Positions 28,508 to 37,306 of a stretch of DNA of 64,000 nt are shown one piece after another. The stretch's first letter is position 1. The number at the start of each line of letters is the position of its first letter. Source of the stretch: Saccharibacillus kuerlensis DSM 22868 (lineage in GTDB: Bacteria > Bacillota > Bacilli > Paenibacillales > Paenibacillaceae); the NCBI RefSeq assembly GCF_000378145.1, contig NZ_KB899287.1, positions 1-64,000 on the forward strand, read 5' to 3'. The translations under genes were made by a program, and so were the position numbers. A model generated the notes under the pieces. The model ran no database searches. It saw nothing but the letters and a program-made list of their open reading frames with translations, and was not told the DNA's origin.

Positions 28508-30667
28508 ATGTTCATGAATTGGAAAAATTGGAGAAAGCCCTCTGTTGGCCTTGCAGCGGCTGCACTGCTGTCGGCACAGCTGTTCGGGACTGCAAGCACC
28601 GTATCGGCGGCTCCCGGCGATGTAGAAGTTCACCTGCTCGGCATCAACGATTTGCACGGCCAGCTTGATACGACTTCCACTGTTGCTGACAAACCGGCAG
28701 GTACAGCGGCCATTCTCGCTACATATTTGAAAGAGGCTCAGGCCAAATACGAACATTCACTTCTGTTCCATAACGGCGACTCGGTAGGTGCCTCCGCTCC
28801 GGTCTCTTCGCTTGAGCGCGACGAACCGACCATTGAATGGATGAACATGATGGGCTTCGACGTCGGCTCCCTGGGCAACCATGAATTCGACCATGGGATT
28901 GCAGCACTCAAGGCTCAGCTGAACGGCGGACTCGATCCGAAAGACGGCAAAGTTATGCACGGGGGTTCGAAATTCCCTTATGTAAACGCCAATGCGATTG
29001 AAGAAGCTACAGGCAAACCTCTAGTCGATCCTTACGTAATCAAAGAAGTCGGCGGCGTGAAGATTGGCTTTATCGGTCTCGTCACAAAGCAAACACCTTC
29101 CAAGGTTTCGCCTGCAGGTACGGCCGGCGTACGCTTCCTGAGCGCAGCTGAAGAAGTCGCTGCCGTCAATAAATATGCGAAAGAACTGCAGGAGCAAGGC
29201 GTAGAAACAATCGTTATCCTCGCACACGATCCGGCTTCCACCAAGGAAGGCGTAACGACAGGCGAAGCTGCGGATCTCGCAAAAGCTCTTCCGTCAGACA
29301 CTCCGGTCGACGTAATCGTGGCAGGCGACAATCACGCTATGGCCAATGGCGAAGTCAACGGTATTCTGATCGTACAAGCGTACTCTTACGGTACGGCTTT
29401 CGAAGATATCAAACTGTTGATCGATCCGAATACAGGCGATGTAACGGAAAAGTCGGCAACTGTGACTACCACTTTCCAGGAAGGTGTAAAGCCTGACGCG
29501 GATACGGTTGCTCTCGTTAAAAAGTACCTCGATAAGCACCCGGAACTGACCAAGCCGGTCGGCACAACGGACGGTTCGGTAACACGGACAGATGCTTACA
29601 ACAATGAAGCTGCACTTGGCAACCTGATTGCCGATGCCATGCGTTCAGCCGACTTTGGCGATAACGCGGAAGATGCTGACTTTGCTTTCATGAACCCGGG
29701 CGGTATTCGTGCGGACATGCCGAAAGGCGATATCACATTCGCCGATCTGGCGAAGATCCAACCTTTCGGCAATACGCTGGTAAAACTGACGCTGACAGGC
29801 GACCAAGTGAAGCAGCTGCTGCAGCAGCAGTGGGGCACTAACGCTGACGGCACGCCGAATACGAAGACGCTGCAAATTTCGGGACTGAAATACAGCGCCG
29901 ACATGAACAAGCCGGTCGCTCAGCGTATCACCTCGCTTACGCTGGCTGATGGCACACCGATCGATCCGAAGAAGTCGTATACAGCAGTCGTGAACAACTT
30001 CATGGCAGGCGGCGGCGACAACTATAAGGTCCTGACCGAAGCAAGCGAGTCTCTTGCGGGCCCAACAGACCTTGACGTATTCTATTCGTACATCGTGGAT
30101 ACGTTCAAAGGCGGCGCCATTACGGCAGCAGTTGAAGGACGCATCACTAACACACCTGCAGCCGGCGAAGAAAAGCCGGACGCCGACGGTCCTGCAACAG
30201 GACGCCCTGCGACACCGACAAGCGAGTCTATCTCCCGTGCGGACTTTGTGTCCATGCTGGTCGAATCGCTTGGACTGAACCAAGCTTCCACATCCGCAGT
30301 ATTCACCGACGTAGCGGCTGATGCTCCTTACGCCGATGCAATTGCCGAAGCGGTTAACGCCGGATTCATCAAAGGCTACGGCGCAGGCAAATTCCATCCG
30401 GATCGCTCGATCACTCGCGAAGAGATGGCGACAATTCTTGCCGCTGTTCTGAAGCAGCAGCTTCCGACTGTTAATGCGACATCCGTATTGGGTACGTTCG
30501 AAGACGCTTCGACAGTAGCGGCTTACGCTAAAACTCCGGTTGCCCAGCTTGTACAAATGGGTATTCTGGACGCAGCCGAGCCAGGTAGCTTCCTGCCGAA
30601 AAATGCGGTTCTGTCCACTGAAGCAGAATCCGTAATCGAACAGGTTCTGGCGGCTTCCGCTTCGTAA
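28508..30667 (+). CDS. Surface 5'-nucleotidase with SLH domains
   Basis: The exported 719-aa enzyme is predicted to release phosphate and nucleosides from nucleotides outside the cell. A signal peptide (to about residue 35, TVSAAPGD) is followed by a metallophosphatase domain (HLLGINDLHGQLDTT, HNGDSVGASAP, GNHEFDHG, AGDNHAM), a 5'-nucleotidase C-terminal domain (DAYNNEAALGNLIADAMR, NPGGIRADMP, FGNTLVKLTLTGDQVKQLL), a Pro/Ala linker, and SLH repeats from about residue 575 (ISRADFVSMLVESLGL...ADAIAEAVNAGFIKGYGAGKFHPDRSITREEMATIL). Only about two SLH repeats are clear, the third being degenerate, so wall anchoring may be weaker than with the usual three. GGAGG lies five bases before the ATG. Confidence 0.92.
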   Translation: MFMNWKNWRKPSVGLAAAALLSAQLFGTASTVSAAPGDVEVHLLGINDLHGQLDTTSTVADKPAGTAAILATYLKEAQAKYEHSLLFHNGDSVGASAPVSSLERDEPTIEWMNMMGFDVGSLGNHEFDHGIAALKAQLNGGLDPKDGKVMHGGSKFPYVNANAIEEATGKPLVDPYVIKEVGGVKIGFIGLVTKQTPSKVSPAGTAGVRFLSAAEEVAAVNKYAKELQEQGVETIVILAHDPASTKEGVTTGEAADLAKALPSDTPVDVIVAGDNHAMANGEVNGILIVQAYSYGTAFEDIKLLIDPNTGDVTEKSATVTTTFQEGVKPDADTVALVKKYLDKHPELTKPVGTTDGSVTRTDAYNNEAALGNLIADAMRSADFGDNAEDADFAFMNPGGIRADMPKGDITFADLAKIQPFGNTLVKLTLTGDQVKQLLQQQWGTNADGTPNTKTLQISGLKYSADMNKPVAQRITSLTLADGTPIDPKKSYTAVVNNFMAGGGDNYKVLTEASESLAGPTDLDVFYSYIVDTFKGGAITAAVEGRITNTPAAGEEKPDADGPATGRPATPTSESISRADFVSMLVESLGLNQASTSAVFTDVAADAPYADAIAEAVNAGFIKGYGAGKFHPDRSITREEMATILAAVLKQQLPTVNATSVLGTFEDASTVAAYAKTPVAQLVQMGILDAAEPGSFLPKNAVLSTEAESVIEQVLAASAS

Positions 30668-30774
30668 TTTAGATTCATAATTCGAATTCGTAATTCGGAA
30701 CATGTAATAAGAATGTCGGAATTCCAATTGGCTGCCGGATCTGCCGTAAGCCCATAGAGTACGATCATCCGACG

Positions 30775-30829
30775 AAAAAACGTCCCGCTCCATTCCCTTT
30801 CGAGGGAAGAGGAGCCGGGACGTTTTTTC
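30775..30829 (+). terminator. Strong bidirectional terminator after the 5'-nucleotidase gene
   Basis: AAAAAACGTCCCGCTCC pairs with GGAGCCGGGACGTTTTTT, with an inner CCCTTTCGAGGG hairpin. It lies about 110 bases after the stop codon. Confidence 0.9.
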
Positions 30830-30868
30830 TTGTATGCGTCCATCCTGCTTCTTACTACAGCGCTCTAT

Positions 30869-30991
30869 AAGTTTTACAGCTGGCTGCAAAACTTATAAAG
30901 GCTCTCTAGAAGTTTTACAGCTGGCTGCAAAACTTATAAAGGCTCTCTAGAAGTTTTACAGCTGGCTGCAAAGCTTATAAAGGCTCTCTAG
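30869..30991. repeat. 41-bp tandem repeat, three copies, each with an internal hairpin
   Basis: Units start at 30869, 30910 and 30951. Each contains AAGTTTTACAGC...GCTGCAAAACTT, an inverted repeat, followed by ATAAAGGCTCTCTAG. A decayed fourth unit (AAGCTTTTAGAAGCTCTCTA) follows. The array lies in the 30668-31056 gap between convergent genes, and no gene was seen there. Confidence 0.9.
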
Positions 30992-31056
30992 AAGCTTTTA
31001 GAAGCTCTCTACAGGAGTTCTACAGGCACTCTGCAGGCTTTTTGTGAGCTGTTCAT

Positions 31057-32037
31057 CTATCTATGCCCGATTACCGAATGAGGCACATAGGGTTCCTCCA
31101 GCCGCCGGATCTCTTCGTCTGTCAGTTTGACCGACAGTGCGGCCGCAGCATCCTCCAGATGATGAGGCTTGGTTGCGCCGACAATCGGAGCCGTAATCGG
31201 CCGCTTCTGCAGCACCCAAGCGAGCGCAATCTGTGCACGCGGTACGCCGCGTTCTTCAGCCACTTCGGCTACAGCTTCGACAACGCGGCGATCGGCATCC
31301 GCCGTCTTGTCATACAGCGTCTTGCCGAACTCATCCGTCTCGGAACGGGCACTGCTCTCTTCCCAGTCCCGTGTCAATCTGCCGCGTGCAAGCGGACTCC
31401 AAGGGATAACGCCGACGCCCTCCGCTTCGCATAACGGCAGCATTTCACGCTCCTCTTCACGGTAGAGCAGATTGACGTAATTCTGCATGCTGACGAACTT
31501 GGTCCATCCTTGCCGTTCAGCCGTATGCTGTGCTTTCAGAAACTGCCAAGCATACATCGATGAAGCGCCGATATAACGAACCTTGCCGGATTTGACCACA
31601 TCATGCAGCGCCTCCATTGTTTCTTCGATCGGTGTATTGGGGTCCCAGCGATGAATTTGATATAAGTCGACATAGTCCATACCGAGCCGGCGCAGACTGT
31701 GATCGATCTCCGCCATAATGACTTTACGCGACAGCCCTCCGCCATTCGGTCCCTTGCGCATAATGCCATGCACTTTGGTCGCCACTACGACTTCGTCTCG
31801 ATTCGCAAAATCCTTCAACGCACGGCCGACAATTTCTTCGCTAGTACCATCCGAATATACATTCGCCGTATCGAAAAAGTTAATGCCCAGTTCAAGCGCT
31901 TTTTTAATGAACGGACGACTCTCTTCCTCGCCCAATGTCCACGCATGTGATCCACGATCAGGCTCTCCATAGCTCATGCAGCCGAGACATAACCTTGAGA
32001 CATCAAGCCCTGTTTGACCCAATTTGACATATTCCAT
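31057..32037 (-). CDS. Aldo/keto reductase
   Basis: The 326-aa NADPH-dependent TIM-barrel oxidoreductase has the catalytic tetrad in order: D and Y in FFDTANVYSDGTSEE, K in VVATKVHG, H in DLYQIHRWDP. The nucleotide-binding C-terminal part is ITAPIVGATKPHHLEDA. Its similarity to YdbC/IolS-type subfamily members suggests a small aldehyde or ketone substrate, not determinable here. It begins about 60 bases after the methyltransferase stop on the same strand, so they may form one transcript. Confidence 0.9.
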   Translation of the reverse strand: MEYVKLGQTGLDVSRLCLGCMSYGEPDRGSHAWTLGEEESRPFIKKALELGINFFDTANVYSDGTSEEIVGRALKDFANRDEVVVATKVHGIMRKGPNGGGLSRKVIMAEIDHSLRRLGMDYVDLYQIHRWDPNTPIEETMEALHDVVKSGKVRYIGASSMYAWQFLKAQHTAERQGWTKFVSMQNYVNLLYREEEREMLPLCEAEGVGVIPWSPLARGRLTRDWEESSARSETDEFGKTLYDKTADADRRVVEAVAEVAEERGVPRAQIALAWVLQKRPITAPIVGATKPHHLEDAAAALSVKLTDEEIRRLEEPYVPHSVIGHR

Positions 32038-32094
32038 TGATTAATCGCTCCTTTGGTTTGAACATCATTGGATAATCTCCTGCAGCTGAACCTC

Positions 32095-32673
32095 TTATAC
32101 CCGCACATCCAATGGATGCCGGTTGACTCTATACACATACACTTTGGTTCGGTTCATATCGCCGCATACCTCCACTGATTCCGGCTCCCAGTCTTCCAGA
32201 GCAAAAAATACACTCACAATTCGCGATCCGTCCTTCGCCCGCTCTTTAAGCACCGGGGTCAAACGACGCATTGCCGCAGGATGCAGGTAGCAGACGACCA
32301 AATCCGCTTCTTCGTACGGATACTGAAAAAGGTCGCCGCGCCTAAATTGCAGCCGCGACTGCGGAAGCCGATTCGCCCATTGAAGCAGACGTGATGCCAG
32401 CAGCGGGACGAGCGAATTTTCGATTCCGGTTACCCGGCACATAGGGAATCTCCGCGATAGATTAAGTGCCAGTGTACCGAAACCCGAACCGGCTTCGACG
32501 ATCTCGCTGCGATCTGCCAATATTCCGATCTCACGCATAACGGTTCGACGTACCGGCCGACTCGTTGGCATCGGCGTAATTCCGTTGCGTATGCTCGAAC
32601 CTACAATGAGAAGCAGAAGCAGCAGAACGATAGCGGCAAGTGTCCAGCTCAGAATCAGATACAATTCATGCAA
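32095..32673 (-). CDS. Membrane-anchored class I SAM-dependent methyltransferase
   Basis: The protein starts with a single hydrophobic segment (LYLILSWTLAAIVLLLLLLIVGSS), so it is anchored in the membrane with the catalytic domain in the cytosol. The SAM-binding motif I is EAGSGFGTLALNLSRRFP, followed by an acidic motif II (VTGIENS) and a DLVVCYLHP loop. There is no recognisable substrate domain. The TTG at 32673 is preferred because GGGAGG is about seven bases upstream. The GTG at 32703 would extend it by ten residues without a ribosome binding site. Confidence 0.72.
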   Translation of the reverse strand: MHELYLILSWTLAAIVLLLLLLIVGSSIRNGITPMPTSRPVRRTVMREIGILADRSEIVEAGSGFGTLALNLSRRFPMCRVTGIENSLVPLLASRLLQWANRLPQSRLQFRRGDLFQYPYEEADLVVCYLHPAAMRRLTPVLKERAKDGSRIVSVFFALEDWEPESVEVCGDMNRTKVYVYRVNRHPLDVRV

Positions 32674-32853
32674 AAGCAAGCCTCCCTTCCGACATCCAGA
32701 CACCTTGTGCTCTTTTTTGGTTCTCTCTAAATCATAACCCTTTTTGCTCCAATTGCCTTCCTTTCGAATTCTTTTACTTTCTTTTCTGTATTTTCTTGAA
32801 TTCCTGACGTTTTCTTGCGAAAATCGGATAGGGGTTCAAAAGATCGGAAAGGA

Positions 32854-33588
32854 ATGAATATATTGCACGTCAAAACTTGGCGCAGCGGCATTCTTATGCT
32901 GCTGTGCATGTCGGCCGGCATCGTCGACGTTATCGGCTACATTCATCTGGGCCGCGTCTTCACAGCAAACATGACCGGCAACATTGTCATTCTGGGCATG
33001 TCTTTCGCCCACGTAGCTGAACTCTCCTTCCTACGTGCGGCATTGGCCTGCCTCGGCTTTATCGCAGGCAACGCTGCCGCAGCCATGCTGCTTAGCGGGA
33101 ACAAAGCCAAAGGATTTTGGCCGGCACGAATTACATTGATTCTGCTGATTGAGTTAGTGTTCTACCTCCTCTTCGCATGGCTGGCGGGTCCAGTTATGAG
33201 CGAAACGCTGCTGCATGTGCTGATTATCCTGCTTAGCAGTGCGATGGGCATGCAGACGACCGCAGCCCGCAAGCTCGGTATCGCAGGAATTTCCACAACC
33301 GTACTGACTAACAATTTGGCGAGCGTAATCGAAGATATTGTCGCCTACTTCCGCAAACGCTTCGGCGCTTCGGAGAAAACGGTCAAGATCAGCGGCGATA
33401 CTTGGCTTCGCTTTATCGCCGTCCTTATTTACTGCTTAGGTGCTCTAGTCGCCGGTGTTGCTGAAGTTACCCTCGCTTTCAGCGCAATCTGGATTCCAAT
33501 TCTGGTGATGGTGATCATCCTGATTATTGCCCTGAAGCTGTTCCGCGGTCTTGATGAGAACGGGGACCGTATTCCTCCTCATTCCTGA
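32854..33588 (+). CDS. DUF1275 (YoaK-family) membrane protein
   Basis: The protein has six predicted transmembrane segments and the family signature SAGIVDVIGYIHLGRVFTANMTGNIVILGMS near the N-terminus. A second conserved GMQTTAARKLGIAGISTTVLTNNLAS follows. The function of the family is unknown, and a transport role is often assumed. The ATG at 32854 directly abuts the GGAAAGGA ribosome binding site. The TTG three codons later (32863) has better spacing and may be the real start. Confidence 0.82.
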   Translation: MNILHVKTWRSGILMLLCMSAGIVDVIGYIHLGRVFTANMTGNIVILGMSFAHVAELSFLRAALACLGFIAGNAAAAMLLSGNKAKGFWPARITLILLIELVFYLLFAWLAGPVMSETLLHVLIILLSSAMGMQTTAARKLGIAGISTTVLTNNLASVIEDIVAYFRKRFGASEKTVKISGDTWLRFIAVLIYCLGALVAGVAEVTLAFSAIWIPILVMVIILIIALKLFRGLDENGDRIPPHS

Positions 33589-33593
33589 CCTAA

Positions 33594-33628
33594 CAAAAAG
33601 ACGAAGCCACAAGGCTTCGTCTTTTTGT
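33594..33628. terminator. Bidirectional terminator between convergent genes
   Basis: AAAAAGACGAAGCC and GGCTTCGTCTTTTT pair perfectly around ACAA. It serves the DUF1275 gene (+) and the siderophore-binding protein gene (-). Confidence 0.9.
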
Positions 33629-33652
33629 TGTTCGTCTAAATATTCGATTCTG

Positions 33653-34639
33653 TTATTTCGACTCTCCCAGGAACCCTTTTTCAAAAATACCGAGCAGGTT
33701 CTCAAGTGTTGTCGGATCACTGTAGGAAGCGGCTCTCGTTTCAAATTCGATCACGTGGCCTTCTTTGACAGCAGGAATTTGTTTCCAGACTTCGGAGTTC
33801 ATCATTTCGCTGTCCATATCCAATCTGCGGCTGACCGCGATGAAATCTCCCATATATTCAGGCAGCACTTCGAGCGACAATGCATAGTATCCGTCCGCCG
33901 ATACAGCTTTACTTACCGGCTCAGGCATCTTCAGATCCATGGCCTGATACAAAATCTCTGTACCGCGGGCCCAACTGTCACCCATTACATAAGCGCTTTT
34001 TCCATCGACTTCGATAACAGATACGGTTACATCATCGCCATACTTGGCTTTGACCTTATCGCCAATATCCGCGGCTCTCTTCGAGAAATCATCCACCCAT
34101 TGACGGGCTTCCTCTTCCTTGCCCAAGAGCTTACCAATTTCCACCTGCTGCTCCAGATAATCCAGTTTGCCCCAAGTGTATACGACCGTAGGTGCAATTT
34201 TGTTCAACTGATCCAGATTCTTAGTCGTCGAACCGGCAATGATCAGATCGGGAGTCTGAGCAGCTATGCTCTCCGGCTCTTCTTCCGATACGACTGCCAC
34301 GTCTTTGAGCATATCCGTGAACAGCGGATTGGCACCCGTCCACTGATCGACACCGACCAGAGGAACGCCCAACGACAGTACGTTAGGCGCACTGCTCAAC
34401 GCTACGATCCGAGTCGGATTGGCTGGGATTTCGACCGGGCCTGTCTCGGACTCGTAAGTAACGGTTCCCGACTGCTCGGCTGCGGCATCTTTGTTCGTCG
34501 ATCCTGTCGAAGCCGATGCTTCCGTACCCGTTTCCGTGGATGCTGTGTTTGTTCCATTCTGCGCAGCACTGCCGCAGGCGCTCAGGACGAGCATGAACAG
34601 CAGCACAAAAGCTGCCGCCAAGTAAGATTTCTTTTTCAT
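33653..34639 (-). CDS. Iron-siderophore ABC transporter substrate-binding lipoprotein
   Basis: The 328-aa class III binding protein has a lipobox (LLFMLVLSACGS), a Thr/Ser/Ala linker and a periplasmic-binding domain of the FhuD/FecB/YclQ type (PTRIVALSSAPNVLSLGVPLVGVDQWTG, QTPDLIIAGS, AVKEGHVIEFETRAASYSDPTTLENLLGI). It would capture a ferric siderophore outside the membrane for a permease/ATPase encoded elsewhere, since none is adjacent. A Fur box overlaps its promoter region, consistent with induction under iron limitation. Confidence 0.88.
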   Translation of the reverse strand: MKKKSYLAAAFVLLFMLVLSACGSAAQNGTNTASTETGTEASASTGSTNKDAAAEQSGTVTYESETGPVEIPANPTRIVALSSAPNVLSLGVPLVGVDQWTGANPLFTDMLKDVAVVSEEEPESIAAQTPDLIIAGSTTKNLDQLNKIAPTVVYTWGKLDYLEQQVEIGKLLGKEEEARQWVDDFSKRAADIGDKVKAKYGDDVTVSVIEVDGKSAYVMGDSWARGTEILYQAMDLKMPEPVSKAVSADGYYALSLEVLPEYMGDFIAVSRRLDMDSEMMNSEVWKQIPAVKEGHVIEFETRAASYSDPTTLENLLGIFEKGFLGESK

Positions 34640-34685
34640 TAGCAGGATGTCCCCCCAAAATTTTGACTGTATGTATCTGAAGCGA

Positions 34686-34740
34686 TGATAATGATTATCA
34701 CATTCACTAGAAGTTTAGACTTCCCGGTGTCTAATGTCAA
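34686..34740 (-). promoter_or_regulatory. Promoter and Fur box of the siderophore-binding protein gene
   Basis: On the minus strand TTGACA (34740-34735) and TAAACT (34717-34712) are spaced by 17 bases. Just downstream, TGATAATGATTATCA (34686-34700) is a perfect 7-1-7 Fur box, positioned over the expected transcription start so that Fur-Fe would block transcription. Confidence 0.9.
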
Positions 34741-35069
34741 TAAAGAAACAAAAAAGAGCATCTATGTGGTGTCTTATGTATTGAAATGAACCGTCAGCCA
34801 AACAAGACTTTTACAGGTTCCTCTTTTATGTCAATCACACACCCCTTTTCCAAATCATTCACCCCCTCTACTTTCGCTTTCGCAAAATCACAACAATCAA
34901 GGACACGAAACTCAAGCAAAAGCTATTTCGTCTTCCTCCCGCTGCTTTTACACTAGAGTCATGGAAGCCTTCGGTTTTCCGATCCAGACTCTATGTATCG
35001 ATTTGAATGGTACATGAACCTGTAGGAACCGGCGGCCGAACCATCCAACTTGGTGGAAAGGGTGATCTC
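34741..35069. other. Gene-free stretch upstream of the M20 amidohydrolase
   Basis: No coding region or clear structure was found, apart from a partial inverted repeat AGAGTC...GACTCT (34953-34993) about 80 bases before the start at 35070. Confidence 0.4.
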
Positions 35070-36275
35070 ATGGAAAAATGGAACGCAAGACTGGCCGAGC
35101 TGGAAGAAACGATGATCGAATGGAGACGTCATCTGCACCGCAATCCGGAAATCTCGTTCCACGAAACGGCGACCGCCGCTTTCGTCGCGGAAACGCTGAA
35201 CGGCTTCGGCGGCATCGAAGTCCGGACGGGCGTCGGCGGAAATGGAGTCGTCGGTACGATCCGCGGCGCCAAGCCGGGACGTACCATCGCCCTGCGCGCC
35301 GATTTCGACGCCCTGCCGATTCAAGACGAGAAGGACGTGCCGTATAAGTCGACGGCTCCCGGCGTCATGCACGCCTGCGGACACGACGGCCACACAGCCG
35401 CGCTGCTCGCGGTCGCCAAAGTGCTGAGCGAGCATCGGGACGACCTCGAAGGCAATGTGGTGCTGCTGCATCAGCATGCGGAAGAAGCCCCTCCGGGAGG
35501 CGCCAAAGCGATGATCGAGGACGGCTGCCTTGACGGCGTGGACGAAGTGTACGGCATCCATCTCGCTTCGCTGCAGCCTTACGGCACGATCGGCTATAAG
35601 CACGGTTACCTGACGGCCAGCGCGGATCTGTTCGAAATTCTTATTCAAGGCAAGGGCGGCCACGGCGCTTCGCCGCATCAGACGATCGATGCGGTCGCGC
35701 TCGGCGCCCAGCTGATTACCGAACTGCAGCTGCTCGTCAGCCGCAGGGTCGATCCGATTCATCCAGCCGTACTCACCGTCGGCTCGTTCCATGCCGGTTC
35801 GGCGCACAACGTAATCGCCGATCAGGCCAAGATGACCGGAACGGTCCGCACCTTCCAGGAAGAAGCCCGCGACACGATCGAACAGGGGATCCGCGCGCTG
35901 TCCGAAGGACTATGCGGCGCTTTCGGGGCCAGCTGCGAAGTGGCATATATGAGAGGCTATCCGGCAACTTTCAATCATCAAAAAGAGACGGACGAGTTCA
36001 TTCGCATCTTGAGCGAACGTCAGATCGGTAAGCTGATCGAACTTCCGGCCATGATGGGCGGCGAAGACTTCTCGTATTATCTGCAGCACAAACCGGGCTC
36101 TTTCATTATGGTCGGAGCCGGATTCGACGACCGGGAGAACTTCCCTCATCATCATCCAAAGTTCGACTTCGACGAGCGCGCACTCATGGTATCCGCAAGG
36201 GCTTTCCTTGCCCTCGTAGATGAACGCTTAAGCGCGGAGTACGCGCCAGAAGAAGCCGAAGCGGCTTCGGTATAA
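35070..36275 (+). CDS. M20 metallo-amidohydrolase (N-acyl-amino-acid/hippurate hydrolase type)
   Basis: The 401-aa cytosolic protein is predicted to cleave amide bonds of N-acyl amino acids with two divalent metals. Metal ligands and catalytic residues appear in RADFDALPIQ, HACGHDGHTA, HQHAEEAPPGGAKAM and the late GGEDFSYYLQ. The lid/dimerisation domain (KGGHGASPHQTIDAV) is intact. The ATG at 35070 follows GGGTGAT, and the upstream open frame to 35007 is unlikely. Its place beside the peptide-import locus fits a role in processing imported acyl-peptides. The terminator at 36349-36383 ends the transcript. Confidence 0.9.
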   Translation: MEKWNARLAELEETMIEWRRHLHRNPEISFHETATAAFVAETLNGFGGIEVRTGVGGNGVVGTIRGAKPGRTIALRADFDALPIQDEKDVPYKSTAPGVMHACGHDGHTAALLAVAKVLSEHRDDLEGNVVLLHQHAEEAPPGGAKAMIEDGCLDGVDEVYGIHLASLQPYGTIGYKHGYLTASADLFEILIQGKGGHGASPHQTIDAVALGAQLITELQLLVSRRVDPIHPAVLTVGSFHAGSAHNVIADQAKMTGTVRTFQEEARDTIEQGIRALSEGLCGAFGASCEVAYMRGYPATFNHQKETDEFIRILSERQIGKLIELPAMMGGEDFSYYLQHKPGSFIMVGAGFDDRENFPHHHPKFDFDERALMVSARAFLALVDERLSAEYAPEEAEAASV

Positions 36276-36348
36276 TAACGGAGAACCTGCCGGCAGCGGC
36301 CGCATAATCGAATTCTTTATTGAACGCGCAGCGGCCTAACTTTAACGC

Positions 36349-36383
36349 AAAAAAACCGGGACATCTTATGTCCTGGTTTTTTG
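36349..36383. terminator. Bidirectional terminator between convergent genes
   Basis: CCGGGACAT pairs with ATGTCCTGG, flanked by A7 and T6. It serves the amidohydrolase (+) and the response regulator (-). A short direct repeat (GATAAGCTTCTGTCAAT, twice, 36398-36437) follows. Confidence 0.88.
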
Positions 36384-36445
36384 CATCATTGAAGATAGAT
36401 AAGCTTCTGTCAATAGATGGATAAGCTTCTGTCAATTCTTCTTGC

Positions 36446-37225
36446 TTACCTTTTCAGCTCGAGGCTCAAATCCTGACGAAATTCCCGCGGTGTCTTGCCG
36501 AAGCGGCGCTTAAACGAACGGGTGAAATTTTTCGGATTCTGGTAGCCGACCGCCTCGCTCACTTCATACGTGCGGCAGTCGCCCTGCTCCAGCATCCCTG
36601 CCGCCCGCAGCATTCGCACGTCGTTCAGATATTCCGAAAAGTTAATTCCTGTTTTCTGTTTGAAATATTTGCTTACGTAAGTCGGATTCATCCGTACGGT
36701 CAAGGCCGAGCCTTCCAGCGTCGCTTCCGGGCAGTTCTCCTCAATATAGCGTACGATCCGCATGATGATCGGGTCGGCCGCCCCTTCCCTCAGAGGAAAT
36801 ACCGGTCCGTTTTCTCGCACAGGCTCTTCTGCAGCCCCCGATTTTAGCTCCCGGTCCATCGTTTCTTTGAGCGTCGTGAAAATATCCTTCAGTTCCTGAT
36901 ACCTCGTCGGCTTGAGTATGTAGCTGCGCACTCCAAATTCCATCGCCCGGCAGGCCGCGTCGAAATCCCGGTGCGCGCTTAAAAAGATGATCCGCGTAGG
37001 AGATTTTTGTTTATGCAAGTATTTGGCCACCTCGATTCCGGTCATGACCGGCATCATCACATCACACAGCAGTACGTCGACCGAATGGCAGCCGATATAC
37101 TCCAATGCTTCGAGCCCGTTCTGCGCGAATCCGTCTACTTCGAACCCCAGCTCTCCCCATGGAAAGTAATTTCCCAATCCATGTCTGATTTCTGCTTCGT
37201 CATCCGCAATTAGCAGCTTATACAT
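36446..37225 (-). CDS. Response regulator with AraC-type DNA-binding domain (YesN-like)
   Basis: Residues 1-120 are a receiver domain with the phospho-accepting Asp in VDVLLCDVMMP, the acidic pair in IADDEAE and the Lys in YILKP. The C-terminal 100 residues are an AraC helix-turn-helix pair (VSKYFKQKTGINFSEYLNDVRMLRAAGML, VSEAVGYQNPKNFTRSFKRRFGKTPREFR). At 259 aa it lacks the long middle region common in YesN proteins. It is downstream of and probably co-transcribed with the histidine kinase gene, and likely activates the neighbouring importer operon. Confidence 0.92.
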   Translation of the reverse strand: MYKLLIADDEAEIRHGLGNYFPWGELGFEVDGFAQNGLEALEYIGCHSVDVLLCDVMMPVMTGIEVAKYLHKQKSPTRIIFLSAHRDFDAACRAMEFGVRSYILKPTRYQELKDIFTTLKETMDRELKSGAAEEPVRENGPVFPLREGAADPIIMRIVRYIEENCPEATLEGSALTVRMNPTYVSKYFKQKTGINFSEYLNDVRMLRAAGMLEQGDCRTYEVSEAVGYQNPKNFTRSFKRRFGKTPREFRQDLSLELKR

Positions 37226-37306
37226 GCATCAACCTCCCTTTTTTGAGAGATTATATAACACCGTTAACAATTCTTCAATAACTCCATATGAAAATTACAG
37301 AAAAAT

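Noticed and set aside
29645-30889. A 414-aa frame antisense to the 5'-nucleotidase
   Set aside because: It overlaps a complete, domain-verified gene and its terminator, and its composition is that of a shadow frame.
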